A model generated the notes under the pieces. The model worked only from the letters and a program-made list of their open reading frames with translations. It was not told where the DNA came from and did no database searches. Shown here in pieces: positions 1 to 10,284 of a stretch of 64,000 nucleotides of DNA. Source of the DNA: Salibacterium qingdaonense. GTDB lineage: Bacteria > Bacillota > Bacilli > Bacillales > Marinococcaceae. The stretch is taken from contig NZ_FOTY01000003.1 of NCBI RefSeq assembly GCF_900114715.1, forward strand, positions 62,001 to 126,000, given 5' to 3'. A program made the position numbers and the translations under genes. The stretch's first letter is position 1. Each line of letters opens with the position of its first letter.

Positions 1-2
1 AT

Positions 3-629
3 GATCCTGATACGAACCTTCGTCTGCGGATGGCCCTTACGAAAGCAAGAGCGGAAAACGTACCGTCGGACAATATTGAACGTACGATAAAAAAAGCTTC
101 CGGGGAAGCCGGAGCCGTAGATTACGAAGCATTTACGTATGAAGGGTACGGCCCGGGTGGTGCAGCGGTACTCGTGCAGACGTTGACCGAAAACAAAAAC
201 AGAACCGTATCGGAAGTCCGGCATGCTTTCTCCAAGCATGGCGGCAATCTCGGGGAGAATGGCTGCGTTTCGTTTATGTTCAACCGCAAAGGACAGTTGA
301 TCATTGAACGGGACGAAGAAATGGATGAAGAGGAATTCACTCTTGAAGCCATTGAAGCCGGTGGCGAAGAAATTGATACCGATGAAAACTGGTTCTATAT
401 CCAGACAGAACCGGATGATTTCGAGGAAGTGAAAAAAGCACTTGAAGAAAAAGGTTATACCTTCTCCAAAGCGGAGATTATTTTGTTTCCGGATGTGAAT
501 ACCACCTTAAACGATGAGCATGCGGAGAAAATGATGAAACTTATTGATGCGCTTGAAGATAACGATGACGTGCAGAATGTGTATCATAATTTTGAAGTGG
601 AAGATGAGCAGTTAGCACGGCTTTCATAA
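3..629 (+). CDS. YebC/PmpR-family regulator (5' end outside window)
   Basis: This is the C-terminal ~208 residues of a YebC/PmpR-family protein (full length about 240 aa). The frame is open from base 3 with no start codon before a conserved 'LRLRMAL..KA.A.NVP.DNIERTIKKA' block, so the start lies upstream of the window. Family members are cytosolic; some act as DNA-binding transcriptional regulators and others relieve ribosome stalling on proline-rich motifs. The acidic C-terminal half is typical. The order yebC, bofC, ruvA matches Bacillaceae. The family assignment is firm; the molecular role here is not resolved by sequence. Confidence 0.93.
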   Translation, partial: DPDTNLRLRMALTKARAENVPSDNIERTIKKASGEAGAVDYEAFTYEGYGPGGAAVLVQTLTENKNRTVSEVRHAFSKHGGNLGENGCVSFMFNRKGQLIIERDEEMDEEEFTLEAIEAGGEEIDTDENWFYIQTEPDDFEEVKKALEEKGYTFSKAEIILFPDVNTTLNDEHAEKMMKLIDALEDNDDVQNVYHNFEVEDEQLARLS

Positions 630-689
630 TTCAGGGAATAAACCCTCATAAGAGCGGGCAGGCTGTCCAGAAAAAAAGGGTTGATTTTC

Positions 690-974
690 TTGAACAAAAA
701 GACAATAGGTGCAGCTTTATGCTTTTTTCTACTGCTTGGCTCAGCCGCCGCATTTTTTCACGAGGAGTCCTTTACCTCGTCTGACAGTAAAGCAGAGCCT
801 GCCCGTTATACACTGATTCTGCAACAGGAAATGCCGGATGGAGAAATGGTGACGGAGAAAAAAATCGAGACGGTGTGGTCAGTGGAAGATTTCTGGATGA
901 AATATAGAGACTGGAATGTCGTGGACCAGAACCAGGAAGAAATTATACTGCGCCGGCCTGGACATAGGAAATGA
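690..974 (+). CDS. BofC-like protein, N-terminal domain only
   Basis: A 94-residue exported or membrane-anchored protein with an N-terminal hydrophobic segment (residues about 5–22). The block V.S.EDFW.KY..W.VV.Q matches the N-terminal domain of BofC, the forespore protein that restrains the SpoIVB protease in the sigma-K checkpoint. BofC is about 170 aa in B. subtilis; here the frame stops right after the N-terminal domain and only 74 bases separate the stop from ruvA, so the C-terminal domain is absent. TTG at 690 is preferred because AAAAAAAGGG at 671–680 lies 9 bases upstream; TTG at 681 is adjacent to that purine run. The position between yebC and ruvA supports the identity. Confidence 0.72.
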   Translation: MNKKTIGAALCFFLLLGSAAAFFHEESFTSSDSKAEPARYTLILQQEMPDGEMVTEKKIETVWSVEDFWMKYRDWNVVDQNQEEIILRRPGHRK

Positions 975-1048
975 ACTGGTTTCTATCCGGCGGCAATTCT
1001 GCTATGATAGAAGGAAAGCATGTTCGGCAGGAGAAGAGGGAATGACAG

Positions 1049-1651
1049 TTGATTGAATTTTTGCGGGGAACGATTGTACACACAGAACGCGAAACGTTGA
1101 CGCTTGAGGTAGGAAGCACCGGCTATCTGATCTACTGCGCCAATCCCTTCGTGTTTGACAGACAGGAAGAAGAGGTCACCATTTACACTTATCAATACGT
1201 AAAAGAAGATGTCCTGAGACTCTACGGTTTTCCAACACGTAAAGAACGGGGGCTCTTTGAACAGCTGCTGCAGGTATCGGGCATCGGCCCGAAAGGTGCA
1301 CTGGCTGTTCTTGCTGCCGGCGCACCGGCTCAGGTCGTGCAGGCAGTGGAAGAAGAAAACGAAACCTTTCTTGTGAAATTCCCCGGCGTGGGAAGGAAGA
1401 CAGCCAGGCAGATCATTCTCGATCTGAAAGGGAAACTGACGGACGTAATGGACGAAGATACATCAGGCACCCTCTTCCACGCGCAGGCGGAGGAAGAAGG
1501 GTCCAATGAGGCACTTGAGGAAGCCCTCGAAGCATTGAAAGCCCTCGGCTACGGTGAAAAGGAAATCGAAAAAGTAAAACCGGCGCTTAGGCACGAACAG
1601 TTAACGTCGGATGAGTATGTAAAAAAAGCATTGCAGTGGATGCTTTCCTAA
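1049..1651 (+). CDS. ruvA: Holliday junction branch migration protein RuvA
   Basis: RuvA tetramers bind the four-way junction and load the RuvB motors. The 200-residue length is normal. The N-terminal OB-fold begins MIEFLRGTI, the helix-hairpin-helix repeats appear at 'LLQVSGIGPKGALAVL' and 'FPGVGRKTARQII', and the C-terminal RuvB-binding domain follows an acidic linker. The TTG start is placed 8 bases after GAGAAGAGGG. A TATGAT at 1003–1008 could be a -10 element, but its -35 is weak. It is followed 29 bases later by ruvB, the usual operon pair. Confidence 0.97.
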   Translation: MIEFLRGTIVHTERETLTLEVGSTGYLIYCANPFVFDRQEEEVTIYTYQYVKEDVLRLYGFPTRKERGLFEQLLQVSGIGPKGALAVLAAGAPAQVVQAVEEENETFLVKFPGVGRKTARQIILDLKGKLTDVMDEDTSGTLFHAQAEEEGSNEALEEALEALKALGYGEKEIEKVKPALRHEQLTSDEYVKKALQWMLS

Positions 1652-1680
1652 ACTGATAAGCAGCAGGTGGTGCTTCAATC

Positions 1681-2685
1681 ATGGACGAACGAGTCGTATC
1701 CCAATCGGCATATGCCGAAGACGATGCCGCCGAAAACAGCATACGGCCGCTTGATTTCAGCCAATACATCGGTCAAAAAAAGGTAAAGGACAACCTGGAA
1801 GTATTTATTGAAGCGGCGAAAATGCGGGAGGAAAGCCTGGATCATGTCCTTCTTTACGGGCCTCCGGGTCTTGGAAAGACCACCCTGGCCATGATTATTG
1901 CACAGGAAATGGGGGTGCAGATCCGCACGACTTCCGGGCCGGCCATAGAAAAACCGGGCGATCTGGCTGCTGTATTGACCGCCCTCGAGCCGGGGGATGT
2001 TCTTTTTATCGATGAAATCCACCGGCTTCCGCGCTCGGTGGAAGAAGTACTGTACCCGGCGATGGAAGATTTCTGCATTGATATTATCATCGGAAAAGAG
2101 TCAACGGCGCGGTCTGTCCGGCTCGACCTTCCCCCTTTTACATTAATTGGTGCGACGACCAGAGCCGGGATGCTTTCTTCCCCGCTGCGTGATCGCTTCG
2201 GCGTGCACTCCAGACTTGAATATTATAATGAACAGGACTTATCACGCATTGTGACCCGAAGCGGTGATATGATGGGGGTTGCCGTAGAAGAACAGGCCGC
2301 CCTGGAAATGGCGAGACGGTCGCGCGGGACGCCGAGAGTGGCAAACCGTCTGCTGCGCCGCGTCCGCGACTTTGCACAGGTGAAAGGAGCAGACGCGATA
2401 TCGCTTGAAGAAGCGGACTCGGCACTTGAGAACCTGCAGGTCGACAGACTCGGTCTCGATGACATCGACCATCAGCTTCTGCATACCATTATTGCAAAGT
2501 TCCGCGGCGGACCGGTCGGGGTGGAAGCTGTCGCCGCCTCCATCGGGGAAGAAGCGAGTACGCTCGAAGATGTATACGAGCCCTACTTAATGCAGATTGG
2601 TTTTCTCGTTCGCACGCCAAGAGGCCGGATGGTGACAAACCTGGTCTATGAACACCTCCAGCTGGAGGTGCCGGGCCGTGAATGA
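1681..2685 (+). CDS. ruvB: Holliday junction branch migration ATPase RuvB
   Basis: This AAA+ hexameric motor pumps DNA through the RuvA-bound junction. Visible features are Walker [10 protein letters not shown] (about residue 60), Walker B FIDEIHR, the sensor/finger region [18 protein letters not shown], and a C-terminal winged-helix domain with GGPVGVEA. At 334 aa it is full length. It overlaps the following DUF2905 gene by 8 bases, so the two are probably translationally coupled. No anomaly seen. Confidence 0.98.
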   Translation: MDERVVSQSAYAEDDAAENSIRPLDFSQYIGQKKVKDNLEVFIEAAKMREESLDHVLLYGPPGLGKTTLAMIIAQEMGVQIRTTSGPAIEKPGDLAAVLTALEPGDVLFIDEIHRLPRSVEEVLYPAMEDFCIDIIIGKESTARSVRLDLPPFTLIGATTRAGMLSSPLRDRFGVHSRLEYYNEQDLSRIVTRSGDMMGVAVEEQAALEMARRSRGTPRVANRLLRRVRDFAQVKGADAISLEEADSALENLQVDRLGLDDIDHQLLHTIIAKFRGGPVGVEAVAASIGEEASTLEDVYEPYLMQIGFLVRTPRGRMVTNLVYEHLQLEVPGRE

Positions 2686-2896
2686 CATTCCAAAACTCCT
2701 TATCGGCCTCGGGATCGTGCTCGTTCTTACAGGCCTGATCTGGCAGGTCGGCGGAAAATATATTCCGCTTGGCAGACTGCCGGGAGACATTATTATAAAA
2801 AACGAAAACACGAGCTTTTACTTCCCGATTGTCACATGTATCGTCGTGAGTATCGTCTTGTCTCTGGTGTTTTATATTATCGGGCGTTTCCGGTAA
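2678..2896 (+). CDS. DUF2905 small membrane protein
   Basis: A 72-residue protein with two hydrophobic segments flanking the motif '[14 protein letters not shown]', characteristic of DUF2905. GTG at 2678 is chosen: it overlaps the ruvB end and has GGAGGTG about 8 bases upstream, and the protein then has the family's usual length. Function is unknown for the family. It is commonly found next to ruvB in Bacillaceae and related Firmicutes, as here. Confidence 0.85.
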   Translation: MNDIPKLLIGLGIVLVLTGLIWQVGGKYIPLGRLPGDIIIKNENTSFYFPIVTCIVVSIVLSLVFYIIGRFR

Positions 2897-2949
2897 ACCA
2901 GTGCTGTTCAAGCCGTGTATGGAGAGACAAAAGTGAGGTATGAAAGATA

Positions 2950-5126
<2,177 letters not shown>

Positions 5127-5186
5127 CTTATCCTTCAGGTTCTGTGTTAGCCTGTACTATAGGGAAGTAATGGAAGGAGGGGAACG

Positions 5187-5441
5187 ATGGCACCATTTAT
5201 TATGCTCATATTGATGGCGGCGATTTTCTATTTCCTGCTGATCCGCCCGCAGCAAAAGCGGCAGAAGCAGATTAAGGAAATGCACGCGAACATGCAGAAA
5301 GGCGACCGTATTATTACGATCGGCGGGATGCACGGCACGATTGACGCCATTGATGAAAATAAAATTGTACTTGCCGTTGACGATGACAACAAACTGACAT
5401 TTGACCGTAACTCTGTCAGAGAAGTCGTCAATGAAGACTAA
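5187..5441 (+). CDS. yajC: Preprotein translocase accessory subunit YajC
   Basis: An 84-residue single-span membrane protein with the N-terminal segment 'FIMLILMAAIFYFLLIRPQQKRQK' shortened here for description: a hydrophobic helix ending in the signature RPQQKR. The cytosolic domain contains GD.IITIGGMHGTI. YajC associates with SecDF at the Sec translocon. A strong GGAAGGAGGGG site precedes the ATG. It ends the ruvA–yajC run and is followed by an intrinsic terminator. Confidence 0.95.
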   Translation: MAPFIMLILMAAIFYFLLIRPQQKRQKQIKEMHANMQKGDRIITIGGMHGTIDAIDENKIVLAVDDDNKLTFDRNSVREVVNED

Positions 5442-5502
5442 CGGCCGCTTACTTTACATAAGCGAACGCCCCTTTTGAACACGTGTATGTTGAAAACCAA
5501 GA

Positions 5503-5537
5503 AGACCGCCCGGCACACAGCCTGGCGGTCTTTTTTT
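5503..5537 (+). terminator. Intrinsic terminator after yajC
   Basis: Arms AGACCGCC (5503–5510) and GGCGGTCT (5524–5531) form an 8-bp stem followed by a run of T. It lies between the converging yajC and TIGR04086-type genes and the upstream AA bases give it only weak activity on the other strand. Confidence 0.85.
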
Positions 5538-5544
5538 GTTTGTT

Positions 5545-5919
5545 TCAACGTGATGTGGAATGAACCCCGATCACTCCTCCGAAAGCTGCGCATGCGGCGA
5601 ATGCAGCGAAATACAGAAGCTGCCCGGCAGTGATGGTACTGTCAAACCCAAGGTATTCAAGCAGCGCGAAAACAAGAATCATACCTGCAGCTGCGGTGGC
5701 CCCGGTAATCATTCCTTTCTCCTTCGTTTTTCTTCCCGCAAAGAGACCTCCGGTAAAAAAGCTGATCATGGCGGTTATCAACAGCAGCCAGCGCAAAGAA
5801 TCCTCGGACACGGACGTAAATCGCAAAACAGTTGCTGCAACTATGCCTGAGATGAGCAGCATACCGATAATGACAATCATACCGGTGCCGGCTCCACGGA
5901 TTTTCCCTGTTCCTTCCAT
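5545..5919 (-). CDS. TIGR04086-family membrane protein (YrzE-like)
   Basis: A 124-residue integral membrane protein with four predicted hydrophobic segments and a basic loop 'FAGRKTKEKG' between the second and third. Length, topology and position beside yajC match the TIGR04086 family (B. subtilis YrzE). Function is unknown. AAAGGAGGAG lies just upstream of the ATG. It converges on yajC and shares the intergenic hairpin. Confidence 0.8.
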   Translation of the reverse strand: MEGTGKIRGAGTGMIVIIGMLLISGIVAATVLRFTSVSEDSLRWLLLITAMISFFTGGLFAGRKTKEKGMITGATAAAGMILVFALLEYLGFDSTITAGQLLYFAAFAACAAFGGVIGVHSTSR

Positions 5920-6010
5920 CTAACTCTCCTCCTTTGCTTTGTTTTATGCTTATGGACAACACCACCGAAATAGAAGAACAATATAACAAAATAAACAGAT
6001 TCCCGATTTT

Positions 6011-7369
6011 ATGTTCAGACTGAAAGAGATGTTTCATAAACTTGTACAAACCGTGAAAAAGGTGGTCGCTCCTGTGCAAGACGTTCTCCCTGCCCTAACA
6101 ATCTTTATCATCAGTTATGCTCTGCTTATGGCAGAAAAAGGTAACCGTGTCCTGGTAGCTTGTTCAGGCGGTTTATTCATGGTCGTCTTCGGGATACTGG
6201 ACTTGAATCTCGTTTTTTTTCGTTACATAGATTGGCATACAATTATTCTGCTTCTTTCGATGATGATCATCGTTTCCATTACAAGCCAGAGCGGCATGTT
6301 TGAGTATGCTGCTGTCAAAACAGCGCAGCTTGTAAAGGGCAAACCGGTGCCGCTGCTATTTTTGTTGTCTGTGCTGACAGCGGTTGGTTCGGCTTTTTTA
6401 AACAATGTAACAACGGTTCTTTTGGTGACGCCGGTTGTATTCACGCTCACGAATATGCTGCAGCTGAAGCCTGTTCCTTTTTTAATGGCGGTGATTATAA
6501 CGTCTAATATCGGCGGAACCGCTACACTAATCGGCGATCCGCCGAACCTGATGATTGGGCAGGCCGCCGCAGGATTGACGTTCAATGATTTTTTAGTGCA
6601 TCTTGGTCCCCCTGCTTTATTTATTTTTATATTGATCACTGTCGGACTCGTGTATTATTACCGCGGGGAGTGGAGAGGAAAAAGAGGAACAGAGGCCGGG
6701 CAGCAGTTACAGGATTTGAAAGCCTCTGACTACGTTACGGATAAAAACCTGCTGTTTAAATCCGGTGTTGTCCTCGTCCTTACAATTAGTGCTTTTATGA
6801 TGCAGCCGCTGCTTCACATGGAGATCACGGCGATTGCGATGGCTGGAGCCCTTCTGCTTCTCTTTTTAACAAAGGATGAGGCGGATCCGGAAAAAGTGTT
6901 TCAGCGGATGGAATGGACAACGATCTTCTTTTTTGCGGGGCTTTTTATGCTCGTCGGCGGTCTGGAAGAAACGGGGCTTCTGGAAGAATTGGCGCGGGGC
7001 TTAATCTTTATGACAGAAGGGGAGATGACAGCGACTGCGCTGTCCATGTTGTGGATTTCAGGAATCGTGTCCGGATTCGTTGACAACATTCCGTTTGTGG
7101 CGGCAATGATTCCGGTCATTCTGGAAATGGAAGGGTACGGTATCGGAGACCTGCGTCCCGTTTGGTGGGCGCTCGCTCTTGGTGCGTGTCTCGGCGGAAA
7201 TGCCACCCTGATCGGAGCAACGGCCAATGTTATTGTAGCGGGACTTGCCAACAAGGCCGGGCACGGTTTCAGTTATATGGACTTTTTTAAAATCGGTATG
7301 CCCACTGCGATCCTCTCTCTCTTTGTATCCACCATCTATATTTACTTCCGTTATCTTTTGTTTTATTAA
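6011..7369 (+). CDS. ArsB/NhaD-type ion transporter
   Basis: A 452-residue membrane protein of the ion-transporter superfamily with about 11–12 hydrophobic segments. The two pseudo-repeat signatures are present: 'FLNNVTTVLLVTPV' followed by 'NIGGTATLIGDPPN', and in the second half 'VDNIPFVAAMIPV' followed by 'CLGGNATLIGATAN'. Such proteins move arsenite, Na+/H+ or organic anions; the substrate cannot be read from sequence, and no ars genes are nearby. In this setting a Na+/H+ role is plausible but unproven. The start is uncertain: ATG 6011 has no clear ribosome-binding site, and ATG 6029 with GAAAGAG is an alternative. Confidence 0.88.
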   Translation: MFRLKEMFHKLVQTVKKVVAPVQDVLPALTIFIISYALLMAEKGNRVLVACSGGLFMVVFGILDLNLVFFRYIDWHTIILLLSMMIIVSITSQSGMFEYAAVKTAQLVKGKPVPLLFLLSVLTAVGSAFLNNVTTVLLVTPVVFTLTNMLQLKPVPFLMAVIITSNIGGTATLIGDPPNLMIGQAAAGLTFNDFLVHLGPPALFIFILITVGLVYYYRGEWRGKRGTEAGQQLQDLKASDYVTDKNLLFKSGVVLVLTISAFMMQPLLHMEITAIAMAGALLLLFLTKDEADPEKVFQRMEWTTIFFFAGLFMLVGGLEETGLLEELARGLIFMTEGEMTATALSMLWISGIVSGFVDNIPFVAAMIPVILEMEGYGIGDLRPVWWALALGACLGGNATLIGATANVIVAGLANKAGHGFSYMDFFKIGMPTAILSLFVSTIYIYFRYLLFY

Positions 7370-7427
7370 GACACATGGAAAAAAAAGAGCAGGCCATACT
7401 AACAAAGGCAGAGTGAAGCAAAGGTGG

Positions 7428-8084
7428 ATGGATAGTGTGGAAATATGGACGGTGGTGCTGCGGACAATCGTTGTTTATTTTTTTCTTTTGGTTGTCCTTC
7501 GATTGATGGGCAAGCGCGAGATTGGGGAACTTTCCGTACTCGATTTTGTCATTTCGATTATGATTGCGGAACTGGCCGTTGTGTCGGTGGAAGATACGGA
7601 TGTTTCTTACGTAAGGGCGTTCACCCCGATTCTTGTACTCTCTCTCCTGCAGATCGTTCTTGCCTGGTGGTCTCTCAAAAGTGACCGGATGCGCCACATC
7701 CTGGACGGCCGGCCGACAGTACTCATCCGGCAGGGAAAAATCGATGAAAAGGCCATGAAAAAACAGCGCTATAATTTTGATGATCTGCTGATGCAGATCC
7801 GTCAGAAGGATATAAAAGATGTTTCCGACGTAGATTTTGCCATATTGGAGCCTTCGGGTGAATTATCCGTATTTGAAAAAAAAGAAGAAGCGGAGGCTCT
7901 TTCGTATCCGCTTCCTTTTATCATTGACGGTCATATTCAGTGGGACCATCTTGAAAGAGCCGGAAAAGATGAAATGTGGCTGCGGCGTGAATTGCATAAG
8001 GCAGGGATTGACTATGTGAAAAAGGTATCATACTGCGTTATGCAGGAAAACGGCGTGTTGTATATTGATGAGAAAAATGATTAG
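7428..8084 (+). CDS. DUF421 (YetF-family) membrane protein
   Basis: A protein of about 219 residues with three N-terminal membrane helices including the signature 'LRLMGKREIGELSVLDFVISI', followed by a cytosolic domain with YNFDDLL and a C-terminal 'VSYCVMQENGVLYID'. This matches the DUF421/YetF family, present in several copies in spore-formers; members have been linked to spore envelope functions, and this copy is unassigned. AAAGGTGG abuts ATG 7428, so GTG at 7437, nine bases downstream of that site, may be the real start. Its stop overlaps that of spoVB by 4 bases. Confidence 0.87.
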   Translation: MDSVEIWTVVLRTIVVYFFLLVVLRLMGKREIGELSVLDFVISIMIAELAVVSVEDTDVSYVRAFTPILVLSLLQIVLAWWSLKSDRMRHILDGRPTVLIRQGKIDEKAMKKQRYNFDDLLMQIRQKDIKDVSDVDFAILEPSGELSVFEKKEEAEALSYPLPFIIDGHIQWDHLERAGKDEMWLRRELHKAGIDYVKKVSYCVMQENGVLYIDEKND

Positions 8085-9622
8085 CGCATAGTGGAGATTT
8101 TGCGCCAGTGGGACCAATTGAAATAACCTGCTGCCCACAAGAGCGTAACAAAAACAAATCCTGCACCTGCGGAAGCCGTTATTAAGAGGAATAACTCTGA
8201 CATCGCAGGTTCCCACCATTGGAGCAAAGCATTGGTTCCAAATACGGCGCATGCGGCGGAAGCTGGAATGAATAGTGCTGCTTTGCCTTCCAGGATCATG
8301 CCTGCCGCCTTGGTGACAACCTTAAAATGAAGCAGGGTCACAAGCACCATGTTGACAGCAACGGCAAGAGCAGACCCGGTGATGCCCAGTTCCGGCTGTG
8401 ACGTAAAAAGAAACAGCAGACTCATTTTGATGACCGCACCGGAGAGTGTATTGAACATCGCTGTTCTGGCAAGATTCATTCCTTGCAGTACGGCCTGAAG
8501 GGGACCCTGCATATACAAAAAAAGGCTGAAAGGCGCCATGATCTGCAGCAGATAAGCACTTTCCGGTGAACCATACATAACATTCATCACCGGATGGGCA
8601 AAGACAAACAAAAAACAGGCACAGAAACTTCCTGCTATCAGCCCCGTCCGCAGCGTCTGCCGAAGCCTTCTTTGTATCATACCGTAATCCCGCGCGGCAG
8701 CAGCTTCACTGACGGCTGGAACGAGTGCCACTGAAAACGAGTGTGTAATGAATGTTGGAAGGAGGAGCAGTGGAATGACAAATCCACTCAATTCTCCGTA
8801 CGCGGCTGTGGCCGCAGCCGTACCGAATCCAGCGAGAGCGAGGCTGTGGGCGATGATAATCGGCTCCATGAACAGAGATACAGAGCCAATAAGCCGGCTC
8901 CCGGTCGCAGGCAGGGCCACCGCCATCAAATCCTGAAAAACCTTGCTCCCGCCTTTCAACGATTGAAAAAACCGGTGACGCAGCGGCAGTGGGTTGTCGT
9001 GTTTGAAGCGCCACAGCATGTAAAGGAGGGAGGCTCCTTCCCCTGCGACAACAGAGATCATGGCCCCCGCTGCCGCAAATTCAAGCCCGTAAGGAAGAAG
9101 AGCATTCGTACATACCGCAACAAGGGAAATTCGGACAATCTGTTCGATTACCTGAGAGACCGCCGTCGGCTTCATATTCTGTTTTCCCTGGAAATAACCT
9201 CGAAGTACCGCCGAAACAGCCGTAACCGGAATGATCGGTGTAATGGCAAGAAGGGAATAAAGGGCTCTTTCATCCGTAACAAGATATTCCGCAAGAAAAG
9301 AGGCGCTCCATACCAGAAATATAGTAAAAATAATACTCAAAATCCCCGTAACTGTTAGAGAAACGGCAAGAATCTGTTTAATTTTCCGCTTATTATGGTC
9401 CGGGGAAGCTTCTGCTGTTAATTTAGAAATCGCCACAGGAAGCCCGAGCTGTGTTAAAGTTATAATTAAAAGCAGGGTTGGAAACGCCATGTTGTACAAT
9501 CCAATTCCTTCTGCTCCGAGAATGTTCGCGGTGACGATTCGATTGACGAAACCGAGAATGCGGGTCGTTAATCCTGCAGCAATCAATATGATGGTTCCTT
9601 TAATAAAAGTACGTGTCCCCAT
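8081..9622 (-). CDS. spoVB: Stage V sporulation protein B, lipid II flippase family
   Basis: A polytopic MATE/MurJ-superfamily protein (513 aa, about 14 helices) required for spore cortex peptidoglycan in B. subtilis. The N-terminus 'FIKGTIILIAAGLTTRILGFVNR' is given here only by its key residues (KGT, LIAAG, RILGFVNR), which are diagnostic. ATG at 9622 is chosen because homologues begin at this point and AAGAAGGCGGGG precedes it; ATG 9649 lacks a site. The gene sits directly upstream of comN and secD as in Bacillus. It converges on the DUF421 gene with a 4-base overlap and no visible terminator. Confidence 0.95.
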   Translation of the reverse strand: MGTRTFIKGTIILIAAGLTTRILGFVNRIVTANILGAEGIGLYNMAFPTLLLIITLTQLGLPVAISKLTAEASPDHNKRKIKQILAVSLTVTGILSIIFTIFLVWSASFLAEYLVTDERALYSLLAITPIIPVTAVSAVLRGYFQGKQNMKPTAVSQVIEQIVRISLVAVCTNALLPYGLEFAAAGAMISVVAGEGASLLYMLWRFKHDNPLPLRHRFFQSLKGGSKVFQDLMAVALPATGSRLIGSVSLFMEPIIIAHSLALAGFGTAAATAAYGELSGFVIPLLLLPTFITHSFSVALVPAVSEAAAARDYGMIQRRLRQTLRTGLIAGSFCACFLFVFAHPVMNVMYGSPESAYLLQIMAPFSLFLYMQGPLQAVLQGMNLARTAMFNTLSGAVIKMSLLFLFTSQPELGITGSALAVAVNMVLVTLLHFKVVTKAAGMILEGKAALFIPASAACAVFGTNALLQWWEPAMSELFLLITASAGAGFVFVTLLWAAGYFNWSHWRKISTMR

Positions 9623-9736
9623 AGGCCGCCCCGCCTTCTTCGTAATCATGAAGCATTAAAAAACTGAAACGTGTTTTCATGTATATGCCAAAAACAGGGA
9701 CAAGCATGACAACTTTAAAAAATAGGAGGACAAAAA

Positions 9737-10066
9737 ATGAAGACCAAACCGTTTGAAGTGTGGAAAGAGGATATAAAACCGGCTCTGGAAAGTAAAGTGG
9801 AAGAATTTCACCGGTTTGGGTACACGAGCATGAAGGAAGAGGATATATGGACGCTTACGATGAAAAAACTGCAGAAAGAGGAAGTCAGTCTCCGGATACA
9901 CTCCCTCGTCCAGGCCGTGCTCCATTTATCTATCAGCGACTATATGAATGATGTAACTATTGCTTCTTACAAGGAAAGTGCTTCTCTGTATTCATCGGAA
10001 ACGGCACTGGAGGAACTATTGGAGGATATTGATGCTGGTGGTTCATCGGACCGTCATTTGACATGA
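9737..10066 (+). CDS. comN: ComN-type post-transcriptional regulator
   Basis: A 109-residue soluble, helical protein matching the post-transcriptional regulator family that includes B. subtilis ComN (YrzD), which affects comE mRNA. Features are the N-terminal 'W...IKPALESKVEEF' and central 'IWTLTMKKLQ' helices. AAAATAGGAGGACA lies before the ATG. The spoVB–comN–secDF order supports the name. The gene's last codons contain the -35 of the secD promoter. comEA also lies in this window, about 53 kb away. Confidence 0.88.
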   Translation: MKTKPFEVWKEDIKPALESKVEEFHRFGYTSMKEEDIWTLTMKKLQKEEVSLRIHSLVQAVLHLSISDYMNDVTIASYKESASLYSSETALEELLEDIDAGGSSDRHLT

Positions 10067-10087
10067 CAGAAAATCCATCAGTATAAT
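10058..10087 (+). promoter_or_regulatory. Sigma-A promoter for secD
   Basis: TTGACA at 10058–10063 and TATAAT at 10082–10087, both perfect consensus hexamers, separated by 18 bases. The -35 box overlaps the comN stop codon. Transcription starting near 10094 would give secD a leader of about 190 bases. Confidence 0.85.
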
Positions 10088-10093
10088 TAACCT

Positions 10094-10284
10094 GTTGCTG
10101 ACGCGAGTAATGGTAAATTTGTACATAATCAGCCGTATTCCCTGGCAGCGCCCGGATGCTGAAGCTGCAGTGCCCGCCCGGCAGCTGCTTTTTTCCTGCG
10201 CTCCAGGCTGTCAGCACTGCCGGGAAAATGGGAGCAGTCCGTGTATCTGTAAAAGGGTGCCGGCTGAAGGAGGATGGAGCGTTC
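10094..10284 (+). promoter_or_regulatory. Structured secD leader with terminator-like hairpin
   Basis: This 190-base untranslated stretch is GC-rich and holds mutually exclusive pairings. A hairpin AGCTGC (10163–10168)/GCAGCT (10181–10186) is followed by six T at 10189–10194, resembling an intrinsic terminator. GCAGC at 10145–10149 could instead pair with GCTGC 10164–10168, and CCCGGCAG (10177–10184) is complementary to CTGCCGGG (10217–10224). No known riboswitch class is recognised. The regulatory role is inference. Confidence 0.45.
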
